Source: Cronobacter muytjensii ATCC 51329 (GTDB lineage Bacteria; Pseudomonadota; Gammaproteobacteria; Enterobacterales; Enterobacteriaceae). Taken from it: a stretch of DNA of 64,000 bases. Shown here piece after piece: positions 7,586 through 15,740 of the stretch. The DNA is taken from the NCBI RefSeq assembly GCF_001277195.1, contig NZ_CP012268.1:496001-560000 (forward strand). Reading direction: 5' to 3'. Every line of letters starts with the position of its first letter. Position 1 is the first letter of the stretch. The translations under genes were made by a program, and so were the position numbers. A model generated the notes under the pieces. That model saw only the letters and a program-made list of their open reading frames with translations. It did not search any database and was not told the DNA's origin.

Positions 7586-8474
7586 GTCCGGCCATCTGCT
7601 GCTGCAAATGGCGGCTGAACGCTTCCACCAGCGCGGAAGCCGGGCGGTGCAGCGGGCGGATCAGGCTGACCGTAAACGGCACCGCCACGCTGAAGCGGCG
7701 CACCACAATACCCGTCGCCGCATAATCCAGCGCGGTGAGCGGGTTGACTATCGACACGCCGACGCCCGCGCGTACCATCGCGCAGACCGACGCGGCGCTG
7801 TGGGTTTCCAGCACCATGCGCCGCTGCACATTATGCTCCTGGAACAGCGAATCAAGCAGTTGCCGGTAGCTGTCAGCGCGCGACAGGCTGATGTAATTCT
7901 CACCGGCGAAATCCTGCGGCGTAAGCTGGGGTTTATCGGCCAGGCGATGCCCGGCGGGCAGCACGCACACTTCATTTAATGTCAGCAGCGTCTGGCGCTC
8001 GGTGCCGGCGGGCGTGGCGGTGTTTTCCGTTATCCCTAAATCGTGGCGTTGGGCGGAGAGCCACTCTTCCAGCAGCGGCGACTCCTGCGGCACGATATTC
8101 AGGCTGACTTCCGGATAGTTATCCAGAAACGGCTTTAACAGCAGCGGCAGCAGCGATTGCGAAAAGACCGGCAGGCAGGCGACGGAGAGTTCGCCCTGGC
8201 GGAACTGGCGCAGGCTTTCCGCCGCGCTGACGATGCGGTCAAGCCCGTACCAGGAACGCTGAACTTCTTCAAACAGGCGCAGCCCCTGCACCGTAGGGTG
8301 CAGCCGCCCGCGGGCGCGGGTAAAAAGCGACAGCCCGATAAGCTTTTCAAATCGCGCCAGCTCGCGGCTGACGGTGGGCTGCGAAGTGCGCAGCAGCGCC
8401 GCCGCCTCCGTAACGTTGCCCGCGGTCATGACCGCGTGGAAAATTTCGATATGGCGAAGCGTGACGCCTGGCAT
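7536..8474 (-). CDS. lysR: LysR, activator of lysA
   Basis: Founding member of the LysR family: activates the divergent lysA in response to diaminopimelate and lysine levels. The N-terminal winged helix-turn-helix spans about residues 5-63 (TEAAALLRTSQPTVSRELARFE), followed by the linker helix and a periplasmic-binding-protein-like effector domain. Length (312 aa) and sequence match E. coli LysR. Its 3' end overlaps ygeA on the opposite strand by 50 bp. The lysR-lysA gap (277 bp) contains the shared control region and a GC-rich stretch with a short hairpin (CTCCCC/GGGGAG at 8511-8525). Confidence 0.93.
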   Translation of the reverse strand: MPGVTLRHIEIFHAVMTAGNVTEAAALLRTSQPTVSRELARFEKLIGLSLFTRARGRLHPTVQGLRLFEEVQRSWYGLDRIVSAAESLRQFRQGELSVACLPVFSQSLLPLLLKPFLDNYPEVSLNIVPQESPLLEEWLSAQRHDLGITENTATPAGTERQTLLTLNEVCVLPAGHRLADKPQLTPQDFAGENYISLSRADSYRQLLDSLFQEHNVQRRMVLETHSAASVCAMVRAGVGVSIVNPLTALDYAATGIVVRRFSVAVPFTVSLIRPLHRPASALVEAFSRHLQQQMAGLSVTLEAMQASPGHPA

Positions 8475-8751
8475 GGAGTTTCCTTGTTCGTAAAGCGTGA
8501 ATGTTTGTCCCTCCCCACAGGGGAGATCCCGCCTTATTGATGGCGGCGCGGGGGCGGGGCGCTTCGCGTACCCGCTCTCCAGGTCAGCGTCATACGTAGC
8601 ACCGGTGCGCCTGCCTGCCCAACCGGCCAGGCGCTGTCGGCTTCGCCCTCATAAACCCATATCATATTTGCATAGACTCACGAGAAATCGATATTTTTTC
8701 TTCGTTAACGGCTATGGCGTAATAGAGGCATCAGCTTAAAGGAGTCTCGCC

Positions 8752-10014
8752 ATGCCACGTTCTCTTTACCACACCGACAGCGCCCTGAATGCCACTACTT
8801 TACTGCCGCTGCCCGCGCAATTTGGCGGCCCCGTCTGGGTCTATGACGCGGCTATCATCCGCGCGCAAATCGATCGCCTGCGTCAGTTCGACGTTATTCG
8901 TTTCGCCCAGAAAGCCTGCTCGAATATCCATATCCTGCGCCTGATGCGCGAGGCGGGCGTGAAAGTGGATTCCGTGTCGCTTGGCGAAATCGAGCGCGCA
9001 GTCGCGGCGGGTTACGATCCGCGCCAGCATCCGGATGACATCGTGTTTACGGCAGACGTGCTCGACGACGCGACCATCGCCCGCGTGCATGAACTGGGCG
9101 TGCCGGTTAACGCGGGCTCGGTGGATATGCTGGAACAGCTCGGCGCGGTCTCGCCTGGGCATCGCGTCTGGCTGCGTATCAACCCGGGTTTTGGTCATGG
9201 TCACAGCCAGAAAACCAATACCGGCGGCGAGAACAGCAAACATGGCATCTGGTACAGCGATCTTCCGGCGGCGCTTGAGGTTATGCAGCGTTATCAGCTG
9301 AAACTGGTCGGTATGCATATGCATATCGGCTCCGGCGTCGATTATGGCCATCTGGAGCAGGTATGCGGCGCGATGGTAAGCCAGGTGATTGAGTATGGTC
9401 AGGATCTGGACGCTATCTCCGCCGGCGGCGGGCTGTCTGTTCCTTACCGGGAAGGCGACGAAACCATTGATACTGATCACTATTACGGGCTCTGGAACCG
9501 CGCACGCGAGCAGATAGCCGCGCACTTTGGTCATCCGGTTAAGCTTGAGATCGAGCCGGGCCGTTTTCTCGTGGCGGAGGCGGGCGTGCTGGTGGCCCAG
9601 GTACGCAGCGTGAAAGAGATGGGATCGCGTCATTTCGTGCTGATCGACGCGGGCTTTAACGATCTGATGCGCCCGTCAATGTATGGCAGCTATCACCATA
9701 TCTCCGCGCTGGCGGCGGATGGGCGCGATCTGCGCGATGCGCCGCTGCTGGAGACCGTGGTCGCCGGGCCGCTGTGCGAATCGGGCGACGTTTTTACCCA
9801 GCAGGAGGGCGGCAAAGTGGAAACCCGCGCGCTGCCGGCGGTGCGTCCGGGCGATTATCTGGTGCTGCATGATACCGGCGCGTATGGCGCGTCGATGTCC
9901 TCGAACTACAACAGCCGTCCGCTGCTGCCGGAAGTGCTGCTGGAAAACGGCGAGGCGCGCACTATTCGCCGCCGTCAGACTATTGAGGAGTTACTGGCGC
10001 TTGAGCGCTTTTAA
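8752..10014 (+). CDS. lysA: Diaminopimelate decarboxylase
   Basis: PLP enzyme (420 aa) of alanine-racemase fold that decarboxylates meso-diaminopimelate to L-lysine, the last step of the pathway. The PLP lysine is in FAQKACSN (about residue 54), the glycine-rich phosphate loop in SAGGGLSVPY, and the catalytic Cys/Glu in GPLCESGD (about 342-349). AAAGGAG at 8738-8744 lies 7 nt before the ATG. Divergent from lysR, as in E. coli. The last 24 bp overlap the end of the convergent LacI-family gene, which is where the accessory insert begins. Confidence 0.95.
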   Translation: MPRSLYHTDSALNATTLLPLPAQFGGPVWVYDAAIIRAQIDRLRQFDVIRFAQKACSNIHILRLMREAGVKVDSVSLGEIERAVAAGYDPRQHPDDIVFTADVLDDATIARVHELGVPVNAGSVDMLEQLGAVSPGHRVWLRINPGFGHGHSQKTNTGGENSKHGIWYSDLPAALEVMQRYQLKLVGMHMHIGSGVDYGHLEQVCGAMVSQVIEYGQDLDAISAGGGLSVPYREGDETIDTDHYYGLWNRAREQIAAHFGHPVKLEIEPGRFLVAEAGVLVAQVRSVKEMGSRHFVLIDAGFNDLMRPSMYGSYHHISALAADGRDLRDAPLLETVVAGPLCESGDVFTQQEGGKVETRALPAVRPGDYLVLHDTGAYGASMSSNYNSRPLLPEVLLENGEARTIRRRQTIEELLALERF

Positions 10015-11028
10015 CGGCGCGGCGGCGTAAGGCCCCGGCGCGACAGAGTCCCGCAACACCAGCGTGCCGGTAAACGGCGGGATTGCGGCGAGCGGCTCGT
10101 CGCGCGACAGCCGGATCGCGCTGTCAATCGCGGTCGTTATCATATCTTCAATCGGCAGACAGACCGTCGAGAGCCCGGGTTCAAGCCACGCGGCGCTCGG
10201 CGCGTCGTCAAAGCCGAACAGCGATACATCCTGCGGAATGCGCAGGCCCGCCCGGTAAAGCGCTTTCGAGGCGCCCAGCGCCATATCGTCATTGCAGGCG
10301 AAAAGCGCGGTGAAGCGTACGCCACTTTCCAGCAGATCCCGACAACGCGCATGGCCGCCGCTCATGGTGGAATCGCCATTTTTAATCAGCGCCTCGTTGC
10401 CGGCGATGCCGTGTTTTTCCAGCGCGCGGCGGTAGCCCAGCAGGCGCGCCTGACCGGTGGGCGTGGCGAGCGACACCGTAATGCAGGCTATCTCCCTGTG
10501 CCCCTGTTCAATCAGGTATTCCACCGCCCGGAACGCGGCGTCCTGCTGTTCAAAAAAAACGCAGCGCTCACGCGCCTGGCTGACGTCGCGGTTGATGATA
10601 ACCAGCGGCACGGGGGTGTGATGAATAAGCTCCATAATCGCGTTTTCACTCATATGGCGGGTGTAGAGCACGATGGCGTCGCACTGGCGGTCTGCCAGCA
10701 TCTGCACGGCTTCCAGCTCGCGCGCGGGCGTGTCGTGGCCGTCGGTGACGATAAGCTGTTTGCCGTGCGTTTCGGTCTGCCGCGACGCCTGCTGCAACAG
10801 ACGCCCGAAGTAGAAGCCGTTAAAGCTTGAAACCACCAGACCAATACTGTTGCTGGTGCGGTGCGCAAGCGATCGGGCCAGCAGGTTAGGGCGGTATCCC
10901 AACTCCTCCATAGCGCGAAAAACCTGTGTGCGGGTGCTTTCTTTGACCTGGCCGGTGTTATTCAGCACGCGTGATACGGTCGCTTTGGAAACGCCAGCCC
11001 GCAGTGAAACATCCCGCATTGTTACCAT
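9991..11028 (-). CDS. LacI-family transcriptional repressor (AscG-like)
   Basis: 345 aa with an N-terminal LacI helix-turn-helix (MRDVSLRAGVSKATVSRVLNN) and hinge (YRPNLLARSLAHRTSNSIG), then a periplasmic-binding-protein-like sensor domain. By eye it is nearest to AscG, the E. coli repressor of a beta-glucoside operon, which fits the divergent PTS/GH1 genes. It is not GalR, which is encoded separately at 15701-16717. The divergent spacer to EIIC is 285 bp. No convincing CG-centred LacI-type operator was found there; the obvious palindromes in that spacer are of another type (see operators). Target therefore uncertain. Confidence 0.8.
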   Translation of the reverse strand: MVTMRDVSLRAGVSKATVSRVLNNTGQVKESTRTQVFRAMEELGYRPNLLARSLAHRTSNSIGLVVSSFNGFYFGRLLQQASRQTETHGKQLIVTDGHDTPARELEAVQMLADRQCDAIVLYTRHMSENAIMELIHHTPVPLVIINRDVSQARERCVFFEQQDAAFRAVEYLIEQGHREIACITVSLATPTGQARLLGYRRALEKHGIAGNEALIKNGDSTMSGGHARCRDLLESGVRFTALFACNDDMALGASKALYRAGLRIPQDVSLFGFDDAPSAAWLEPGLSTVCLPIEDMITTAIDSAIRLSRDEPLAAIPPFTGTLVLRDSVAPGPYAAAPLKALKRQ

Positions 11029-11145
11029 TCCCTTACGCTCCCGTTGCCATCGCTATTCGAAGGAGTTTAACACACAAGCCGGACGGTAAAGGGGGCGGGC
11101 GCGCCGCGCTCTGTCGCCAGGTCGCTGATAGGATTTTATAAAGTT

Positions 11146-11157
11146 CTGGTATGCCAA
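11146..11157. promoter_or_regulatory. UxuR/ExuR-type operator 1
   Basis: CTGGTATGCCAA, 10 of 12 matches to the palindrome TTGGTATACCAA bound by UxuR/ExuR. First of three similar palindromes upstream of the PTS genes; its centre is 31 bp from that of the second. Confidence 0.6.
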
Positions 11158-11176
11158 ATATTGCCGTTTTGATTAT

Positions 11177-11188
11177 TTGGAATGCCAA
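11177..11188. promoter_or_regulatory. UxuR/ExuR-type operator 2
   Basis: TTGGAATGCCAA, 10 of 12 matches to TTGGTATACCAA. It lies just upstream of a possible promoter (TTCGTT at 11191-11196, GATAAT at 11215-11220, 18-bp spacer). Confidence 0.6.
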
Positions 11189-11241
11189 TCTTCGTTTGTG
11201 CGAGAAGTGTCACAGATAATTGCGCGTGGCGATCCTATTTT

Positions 11242-11253
11242 TTGGCATACCAA
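11242..11253. promoter_or_regulatory. UxuR/ExuR-type operator 3
   Basis: TTGGCATACCAA, 11 of 12 matches to TTGGTATACCAA, flanked by further T and A tracts that extend the symmetry. It would lie just downstream of the possible transcription start (near 11227), 65 bp centre to centre from operator 2, a layout suited to repression by looping. Confidence 0.65.
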
Positions 11254-11313
11254 AAAAGGTGTTCAGCGGTAACCTTTCCGATAAAAAAGCCACATTCAAT
11301 GAGGGCACACCCT

Positions 11314-12651
11314 ATGGCGTTCCAGGAAAAGTTGATCGACTCTCTGGGGAGTTTCGCGACCAAATTCAACAGCTACCGCTATATCATGGCGATCAAGGCG
11401 TCGTTTATCACACTGATGCCGGTGATTATCGTCGGCGCGTTTTCGGTGCTGATCTCCAACATGGTGCTGGATCCGAAAAACGGGCTGGCAAGCTTTCAGG
11501 CGCTGTCGTTCCTTGCCGCGTTAAAACCCATCACCAGCGCCATTAACTACGCGACGCTGAACTTTTTAAACATCGGCGCGGTGTTTCTCATCGGCATTGA
11601 ACTGGGGCGCATCAACGGCATTAAAACGCTGTTCCCCGGCCTGCTGGCGGTGATCTGTTTTATCTGCGTCACGCCGACCACGGTCGAGATGCTGGTGGAT
11701 GGCGAAATGCACGTGGTGAAAGATGTGCTGCTGCGCCAGTTCTCTGATACCCGCAGCCTGTTCCTCGGCATGTTTATCGCGATCCTGTCTGTCGAGATCT
11801 ACACCTGGCTTGAAAACCGCGACGGGTTGAAAATCAAAATGCCCGACACCGTACCGCCCAATGTCTCCGCCTCATTCTCGGCGCTGATCCCGGCGATTAT
11901 CACCACTACCGTTATCGCGACGTTCGGTTTTGTGTTCCATCAGGTGACCGGCATGTACCTTTACGACGCGGTCTACCAGGTCGTCCAGCAGCCGCTGGAG
12001 CGCGTCGTGCAAAGCCTGCCGGGTATTCTGCTGCTGATGTTTGTCGCTCAACTGTTCTGGGTTATCGGTATTCATGGCAACCAGATGATAAAGCCCATTC
12101 GCGAGCCGCTGCTGCTCGGCGCGATCACCGTCAATATGAGCGCGTTTGAGCAGGGCAAAGAGGTGCCGAACATCATCACCATGCCGTTCTGGGATGTCTA
12201 CATGAGCATTGGCGGCTCCGGGCTGACCATCGGTCTGCTGATTGCCGTGATGATCGCCACCAAACGCAAAGAGATGAAAGAAATCGCCAAGCTGTCGTTC
12301 GGGCCGGGCATTTTCAATATCAACGAGCCGGTGATTTTCGGGATGCCCATTATGCTCAACCCGATCCTCGCGGTGCCGTTTATCATCACACCGCTGGTGA
12401 CGGGCTCCATTGGCTATTTCGCCACAGTGATGGGCTTTGCCGGTAAAGCTGTGGTGATGGTGCCCTGGACCACGCCGCCGCTTATCAACGCCTGGCTTTC
12501 GACCGCAGGCTCAATGGGCGCGGTCGTCACCCAGCTTGTCTGCATTCTGGTTTCCATTCTTATCTATCTGCCGTTCGTGAAAATCGCCTCGCGCCGCGCT
12601 GAGCAGGCGCAGCTCCAGGCCGCCAGCGTCGAAACGGCGAAAAACGCATGA
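11314..12651 (+). CDS. PTS sugar transporter EIIC, lactose/cellobiose family
   Basis: Membrane permease domain (445 aa) of a phosphotransferase system; moves a beta-linked sugar across the inner membrane as it is phosphorylated by EIIB. About ten hydrophobic segments are visible, with the family motifs GIHGNQ (about residue 250) and FNINEPVIFGMPIMLNP (about 335-350) that line the sugar site. The ATG at 11314 follows GAGGG at 11301-11305; an upstream in-frame ATG at 11182 would overlap operators 2 and 3 and adds a stretch unlike the family, so it was rejected. First gene of EIIC-GH1-EIIB-GntR-GNAT. No EIIA is encoded nearby. Confidence 0.88.
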   Translation: MAFQEKLIDSLGSFATKFNSYRYIMAIKASFITLMPVIIVGAFSVLISNMVLDPKNGLASFQALSFLAALKPITSAINYATLNFLNIGAVFLIGIELGRINGIKTLFPGLLAVICFICVTPTTVEMLVDGEMHVVKDVLLRQFSDTRSLFLGMFIAILSVEIYTWLENRDGLKIKMPDTVPPNVSASFSALIPAIITTTVIATFGFVFHQVTGMYLYDAVYQVVQQPLERVVQSLPGILLLMFVAQLFWVIGIHGNQMIKPIREPLLLGAITVNMSAFEQGKEVPNIITMPFWDVYMSIGGSGLTIGLLIAVMIATKRKEMKEIAKLSFGPGIFNINEPVIFGMPIMLNPILAVPFIITPLVTGSIGYFATVMGFAGKAVVMVPWTTPPLINAWLSTAGSMGAVVTQLVCILVSILIYLPFVKIASRRAEQAQLQAASVETAKNA

Positions 12652-12658
12652 GGCAAGC

Positions 12659-14086
12659 ATGAGCGAAAAAACTCTCGTTATTCCGCCGGATTTTATTCTG
12701 GGCGCGGCGTCGTCCGCGTGGCAGACCGAAGGGTGGAGCGGTAAAAAAGCGGGCCAGGACTCCTGGCTCGATCTCTGGTATCAGAACGATCGCCACGTCT
12801 GGCATGACGGCTACGGCCCGGCAGGCGCGACCGACCTTATCAACCGCTACGAAGAAGACGTGGCGCTGATGAAACAGGCGGGGCTGACCCACTACCGCAC
12901 GTCGATCAACTGGTCGCGCTTTTTCACCGATTATGAAAAAGGCATTGTCGATGAAGAGTACGCGGCGTATTACGACCGCTTCCTGGACGCCATCCGCGCG
13001 GCGGGCGTCGAGCCGATGATCTGCCTTGAGCATTACGAGCTGCCGGGCTATCTCTTTGAAACCTACGGCGGCTGGTCATCCAAAAAAGTGGTCGAGCTGT
13101 TTGTGCTCTACGCCGAAAAAGTGTTTGAGCGCTACCATCGTAAAGTGTCGCGCTGGTTTACCTTCAACGAGCCGATTGTGGTGCAGACCCGCGTTTATCT
13201 CGACGCGCTGCGCTGGCCGTATGAACAGAACACCGCCACCTGGATGCAGTGGAACCACCATAAAACGCTCGCTACCGCGAAAGTGGTGCGGCTGTTTCGC
13301 GAAAAAGGCTATGCGGGCAGCGTGGGCGCTATCCTGAACCCGGAAGTAACCTATCCGCGCTCGCGCGCGCCGCATGATGTCCGCGCCGCGGAAATCTACG
13401 ATCTCTTCTACAACCGCGTTTTCCTCGACCCCCTGGTCAAAGGCGACTACCCGCCCGAGCTGGTGCAGTTGCTTGAGAAACATGGCGTGGCGTGGGAATA
13501 CCGCGAGGATGAGCTGGCCATTATCCGCGACAATACCGTTGATGAGCTCGGCATTAACCTCTACTACCCCCATCGCGTCAAAGCGCCGTCGCGCGCCTGG
13601 CATCCAGAGACGCCGTTTCATCCGGCGTATTACTACGAGCCTTTTGAGCTGCCGGGGCGGCGAATGAACACATCGCGCGGCTGGGAAATCTACCCGCGCA
13701 TCATTTACGACATGGCGATGCGCATTAAAAACGACTACGGCAACATTCCGTGGTTTGTGGCCGAGAGCGGGATGGGCGTGGAAAACGAAGCGCAGTTTCG
13801 CAACGCCGACGGGGTGATTGAGGATGACTACCGCATCGCGTTTATCGGCGAGCACCTTTACCAGACGCTGCTGGCGCGGGAGGCGGGCGCGAACTGTCAG
13901 GGCTATATGCTCTGGGCTTTTACCGACAACGTCTCGCCGATGAACGCGTTTAAAAACCGCTACGGGCTGGTGGAGATCGATTTACAGCGCCAGCGCGCGC
14001 GCCGCGCCAAGAAATCGCTGCACTGGTATCACCGCTTAAGCGCGTCGCGGACCCTGACGCTCACTGTTGATGATGAATGGAAATAA
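12659..14086 (+). CDS. Glycoside hydrolase family 1, probable 6-phospho-beta-glycosidase
   Basis: Cytoplasmic GH1 enzyme of 475 aa expected to hydrolyse the phosphorylated disaccharide or glycoside imported by the neighbouring PTS. The acid/base Glu is E171 in WFTFNEP. The nucleophile position reads VAESGMG, with E369 followed by Ser instead of the usual Asn of the ENG motif. Near the C-terminus the phosphate-binding region aligns as S426-PMNAFK-N433-R-Y435: Ser and Tyr of the S...K.Y triad known from LacG are present, but the Lys is Asn with a Lys one residue before. The tail RAKKSLHWYHRL is typical of bacterial 6-P-glycosidases. Starts 7 nt after EIIC. Substrate unknown; the odd motifs suggest an unusual one. 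Confidence 0.85.
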   Translation: MSEKTLVIPPDFILGAASSAWQTEGWSGKKAGQDSWLDLWYQNDRHVWHDGYGPAGATDLINRYEEDVALMKQAGLTHYRTSINWSRFFTDYEKGIVDEEYAAYYDRFLDAIRAAGVEPMICLEHYELPGYLFETYGGWSSKKVVELFVLYAEKVFERYHRKVSRWFTFNEPIVVQTRVYLDALRWPYEQNTATWMQWNHHKTLATAKVVRLFREKGYAGSVGAILNPEVTYPRSRAPHDVRAAEIYDLFYNRVFLDPLVKGDYPPELVQLLEKHGVAWEYREDELAIIRDNTVDELGINLYYPHRVKAPSRAWHPETPFHPAYYYEPFELPGRRMNTSRGWEIYPRIIYDMAMRIKNDYGNIPWFVAESGMGVENEAQFRNADGVIEDDYRIAFIGEHLYQTLLAREAGANCQGYMLWAFTDNVSPMNAFKNRYGLVEIDLQRQRARRAKKSLHWYHRLSASRTLTLTVDDEWK

Positions 14087-14096
14087 GGAACCGCTG

Positions 14097-14414
14097 ATGA
14101 AACGTATCGTCCTGTGCTGTTCCGCCGGCATGTCCACATCGCTGGTGGTCACGAAGATGAAAAAAACCGCAGCCGAACGCGGGCTGGAACTGAAAATCTA
14201 CGCTATCCCCGAGCAGAACCTGCGTGATGAATTACAACATCACGCCAGCGACATCCAGGCGGTGCTGCTGGGGCCTCAGGTGCACTTTAAGCTTGCGGAA
14301 AATAAAAAACTCACCGACGCGCATCAGATCCCGATCGCAGTCATTGATTCTGTCGCCTATGGCACGCTTAACGGCGCGAAAGTTCTCGATCAGGCGTTAT
14401 CTCTGGTAATCTAA
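14097..14414 (+). CDS. PTS EIIB, lactose/cellobiose family
   Basis: Small cytoplasmic phosphocarrier (105 aa) that passes phosphate from EIIA to the sugar held by EIIC. The phospho-cysteine loop CSAGMSTS starts at Cys8, the defining motif of cellobiose-type EIIB. AAGGAA at 14085-14090 precedes the ATG at 14097; an upstream in-frame ATG at 14067 would overlap the GH1 gene and adds residues with no family match. Needs an EIIA partner encoded elsewhere. About 60 bp separate it from the GntR gene. Confidence 0.88.
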   Translation: MKRIVLCCSAGMSTSLVVTKMKKTAAERGLELKIYAIPEQNLRDELQHHASDIQAVLLGPQVHFKLAENKKLTDAHQIPIAVIDSVAYGTLNGAKVLDQALSLVI

Positions 14415-14475
14415 CGCGCCTTTCCGCCGCCAGGCGGTAAGCTATATTGGGTCTATTCAGAGCACAGGTGATCAC

Positions 14476-15249
14476 GTGGAGAAGGCTGTCGTTCCGCCGG
14501 AGAAAAAGCAGTATCAGGAGATTGGCGAGGATCTGCGCGCGCAAATTATCCAGGGCCATTACCCGGTCGGCTCTCGTCTTCCACCGGAGCGCAACATTGC
14601 CGAGAAATATGGCGTCAGCCGCACCATCGTGCGCGAGGCGCTGCTGATGCTGGAGCTACAGGGGACGGTGGATATCCGCCAGGGCTCCGGCGTTTATGTG
14701 ATGCGCATTCCGGCGGAGCATGAAGCCGAAGAGGAGCGCTTTTTCTCAAGCGACATCGGCCCGTTTGAAATGCTCCAGGCGCGGCAATTGCTGGAGAGCA
14801 ATATCGCCGCGTTCGCCGCCAAAATGGCGACCAAAGCGGATATCGACAACCTGCGACGCATTCTGGAGCAGGAGCAGCGCGCCATCGCCATGAACGACAC
14901 CACGCAGGACAACAACAAACTGTTTCATCTGGTGCTGGCGGGCGCATCGCAGAACCAGATGCTGCTGGCAACCGTAGAAAGTATCTGGCATCACATGGAC
15001 AGCAGCCCGCTCTGGCAGCAGCTACGCGCCCATATCGAAACCCGTGCGCATCGCCTGAAATGGCTTGGCGACTATCAGACTATCCTGGCGGCGCTGCGCC
15101 GCCGCGACGTGATGGGTGCCTGGCAGGCGATGTGGCAGCATCTGGAGAACGTGAAAAACAGCCTGATGGAGCTTTCCGACGCCGATGCGCCGGATTTCGA
15201 CGGCTATCTCTTTGAGTCGGTGCCGATTTTCCAGGGGAAACTGCAATGA
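14476..15249 (+). CDS. GntR-family regulator, UxuR/ExuR-like (FadR subfamily)
   Basis: 257 aa with an N-terminal winged helix (YQEIGEDLRAQIIQGHYPVGSRLPPERNIAEKYGVSRTIVREAL split over about 13-57) and a C-terminal all-helical FCD ligand domain. It shares QARQLLESNIA, AMWQHLENVK and FDGYLFES with UxuR/ExuR, the hexuronate repressors. Start is GTG at 14476, preceded by AGGTGAT. It is likely cotranscribed with the PTS genes and is the best candidate to bind the three TTGGTATACCAA-like operators ahead of EIIC, making the unit autoregulated. The ligand may be a uronate derivative; that is inference. Confidence 0.85.
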   Translation: MEKAVVPPEKKQYQEIGEDLRAQIIQGHYPVGSRLPPERNIAEKYGVSRTIVREALLMLELQGTVDIRQGSGVYVMRIPAEHEAEEERFFSSDIGPFEMLQARQLLESNIAAFAAKMATKADIDNLRRILEQEQRAIAMNDTTQDNNKLFHLVLAGASQNQMLLATVESIWHHMDSSPLWQQLRAHIETRAHRLKWLGDYQTILAALRRRDVMGAWQAMWQHLENVKNSLMELSDADAPDFDGYLFESVPIFQGKLQ

Positions 15250-15740
15250 GCGCGGTGCAAAACGTTAACATCGTGCCGCTGTATGAGGCGCCGCAGCACG
15301 CGGAGCAGGTGACCGACTGGCTGTCGCAGGCGTTCGGCGCCTCGCTGCCACGCGCGTTTTTCGCAAGTATCGTCACGCACAGCCAGCAGCCCGGTCAGTT
15401 ACCGCTTACGTTCGTGGCGCTTGACGGCGAAAAGCTGCTCGGCACCGTCGGGCTGTGGCGCTGCGATTTAATCAGTCGTCAGGATCTTTTCCCGTGGCTG
15501 GCGGCGCTCTATATCGACGAGGCGCAGCGCGGCAAGGGGCTCGGCGGCGCGTTACAGCGCGCGGTGATCGACTACGCGCGCGATAACGGCTTCCCGGCGC
15601 TGTTTCTCTACTCCGCCTGCCGGGACTATTACGAGCGTTTCGGTTGGGCGTATATCGGCGACAGTCTGGACTACCCGGACCAGACCGTGCATCTCTATCG
15701 TTACGATTTATCAGATTCCGCCGGCGCCACCACTGAGTGA
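15246..15740 (+). CDS. GNAT-family N-acetyltransferase, substrate unknown
   Basis: 164 aa, one GNAT domain. The acetyl-CoA binding motif is ALYIDEAQRGKGLGGALQRAVIDYAR (split over about 87-112), with the characteristic Q/R-x-x-G-x-G/A signature, and the closing YYERFGW strand near 135. The ATG overlaps the stop of the GntR gene (ATGA), so translation is coupled. The 3' end overlaps the convergent galR by 40 bp, marking the right edge of the accessory insert. Substrate cannot be told; it could modify a sugar amine, an amino acid or a protein. Confidence 0.8.
   Translation: MSAVQNVNIVPLYEAPQHAEQVTDWLSQAFGASLPRAFFASIVTHSQQPGQLPLTFVALDGEKLLGTVGLWRCDLISRQDLFPWLAALYIDEAQRGKGLGGALQRAVIDYARDNGFPALFLYSACRDYYERFGWAYIGDSLDYPDQTVHLYRYDLSDSAGATTE

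Noticed and set aside
11201..11226. CRP site ahead of EIIC
   Set aside because: AAGTGTCACA looks like one half site, but the second half is absent at the right spacing.
11182..11313. Upstream start for EIIC
   Set aside because: The 44 extra residues cover operators 2 and 3 and the possible promoter, and do not look like an EIIC N-terminus.
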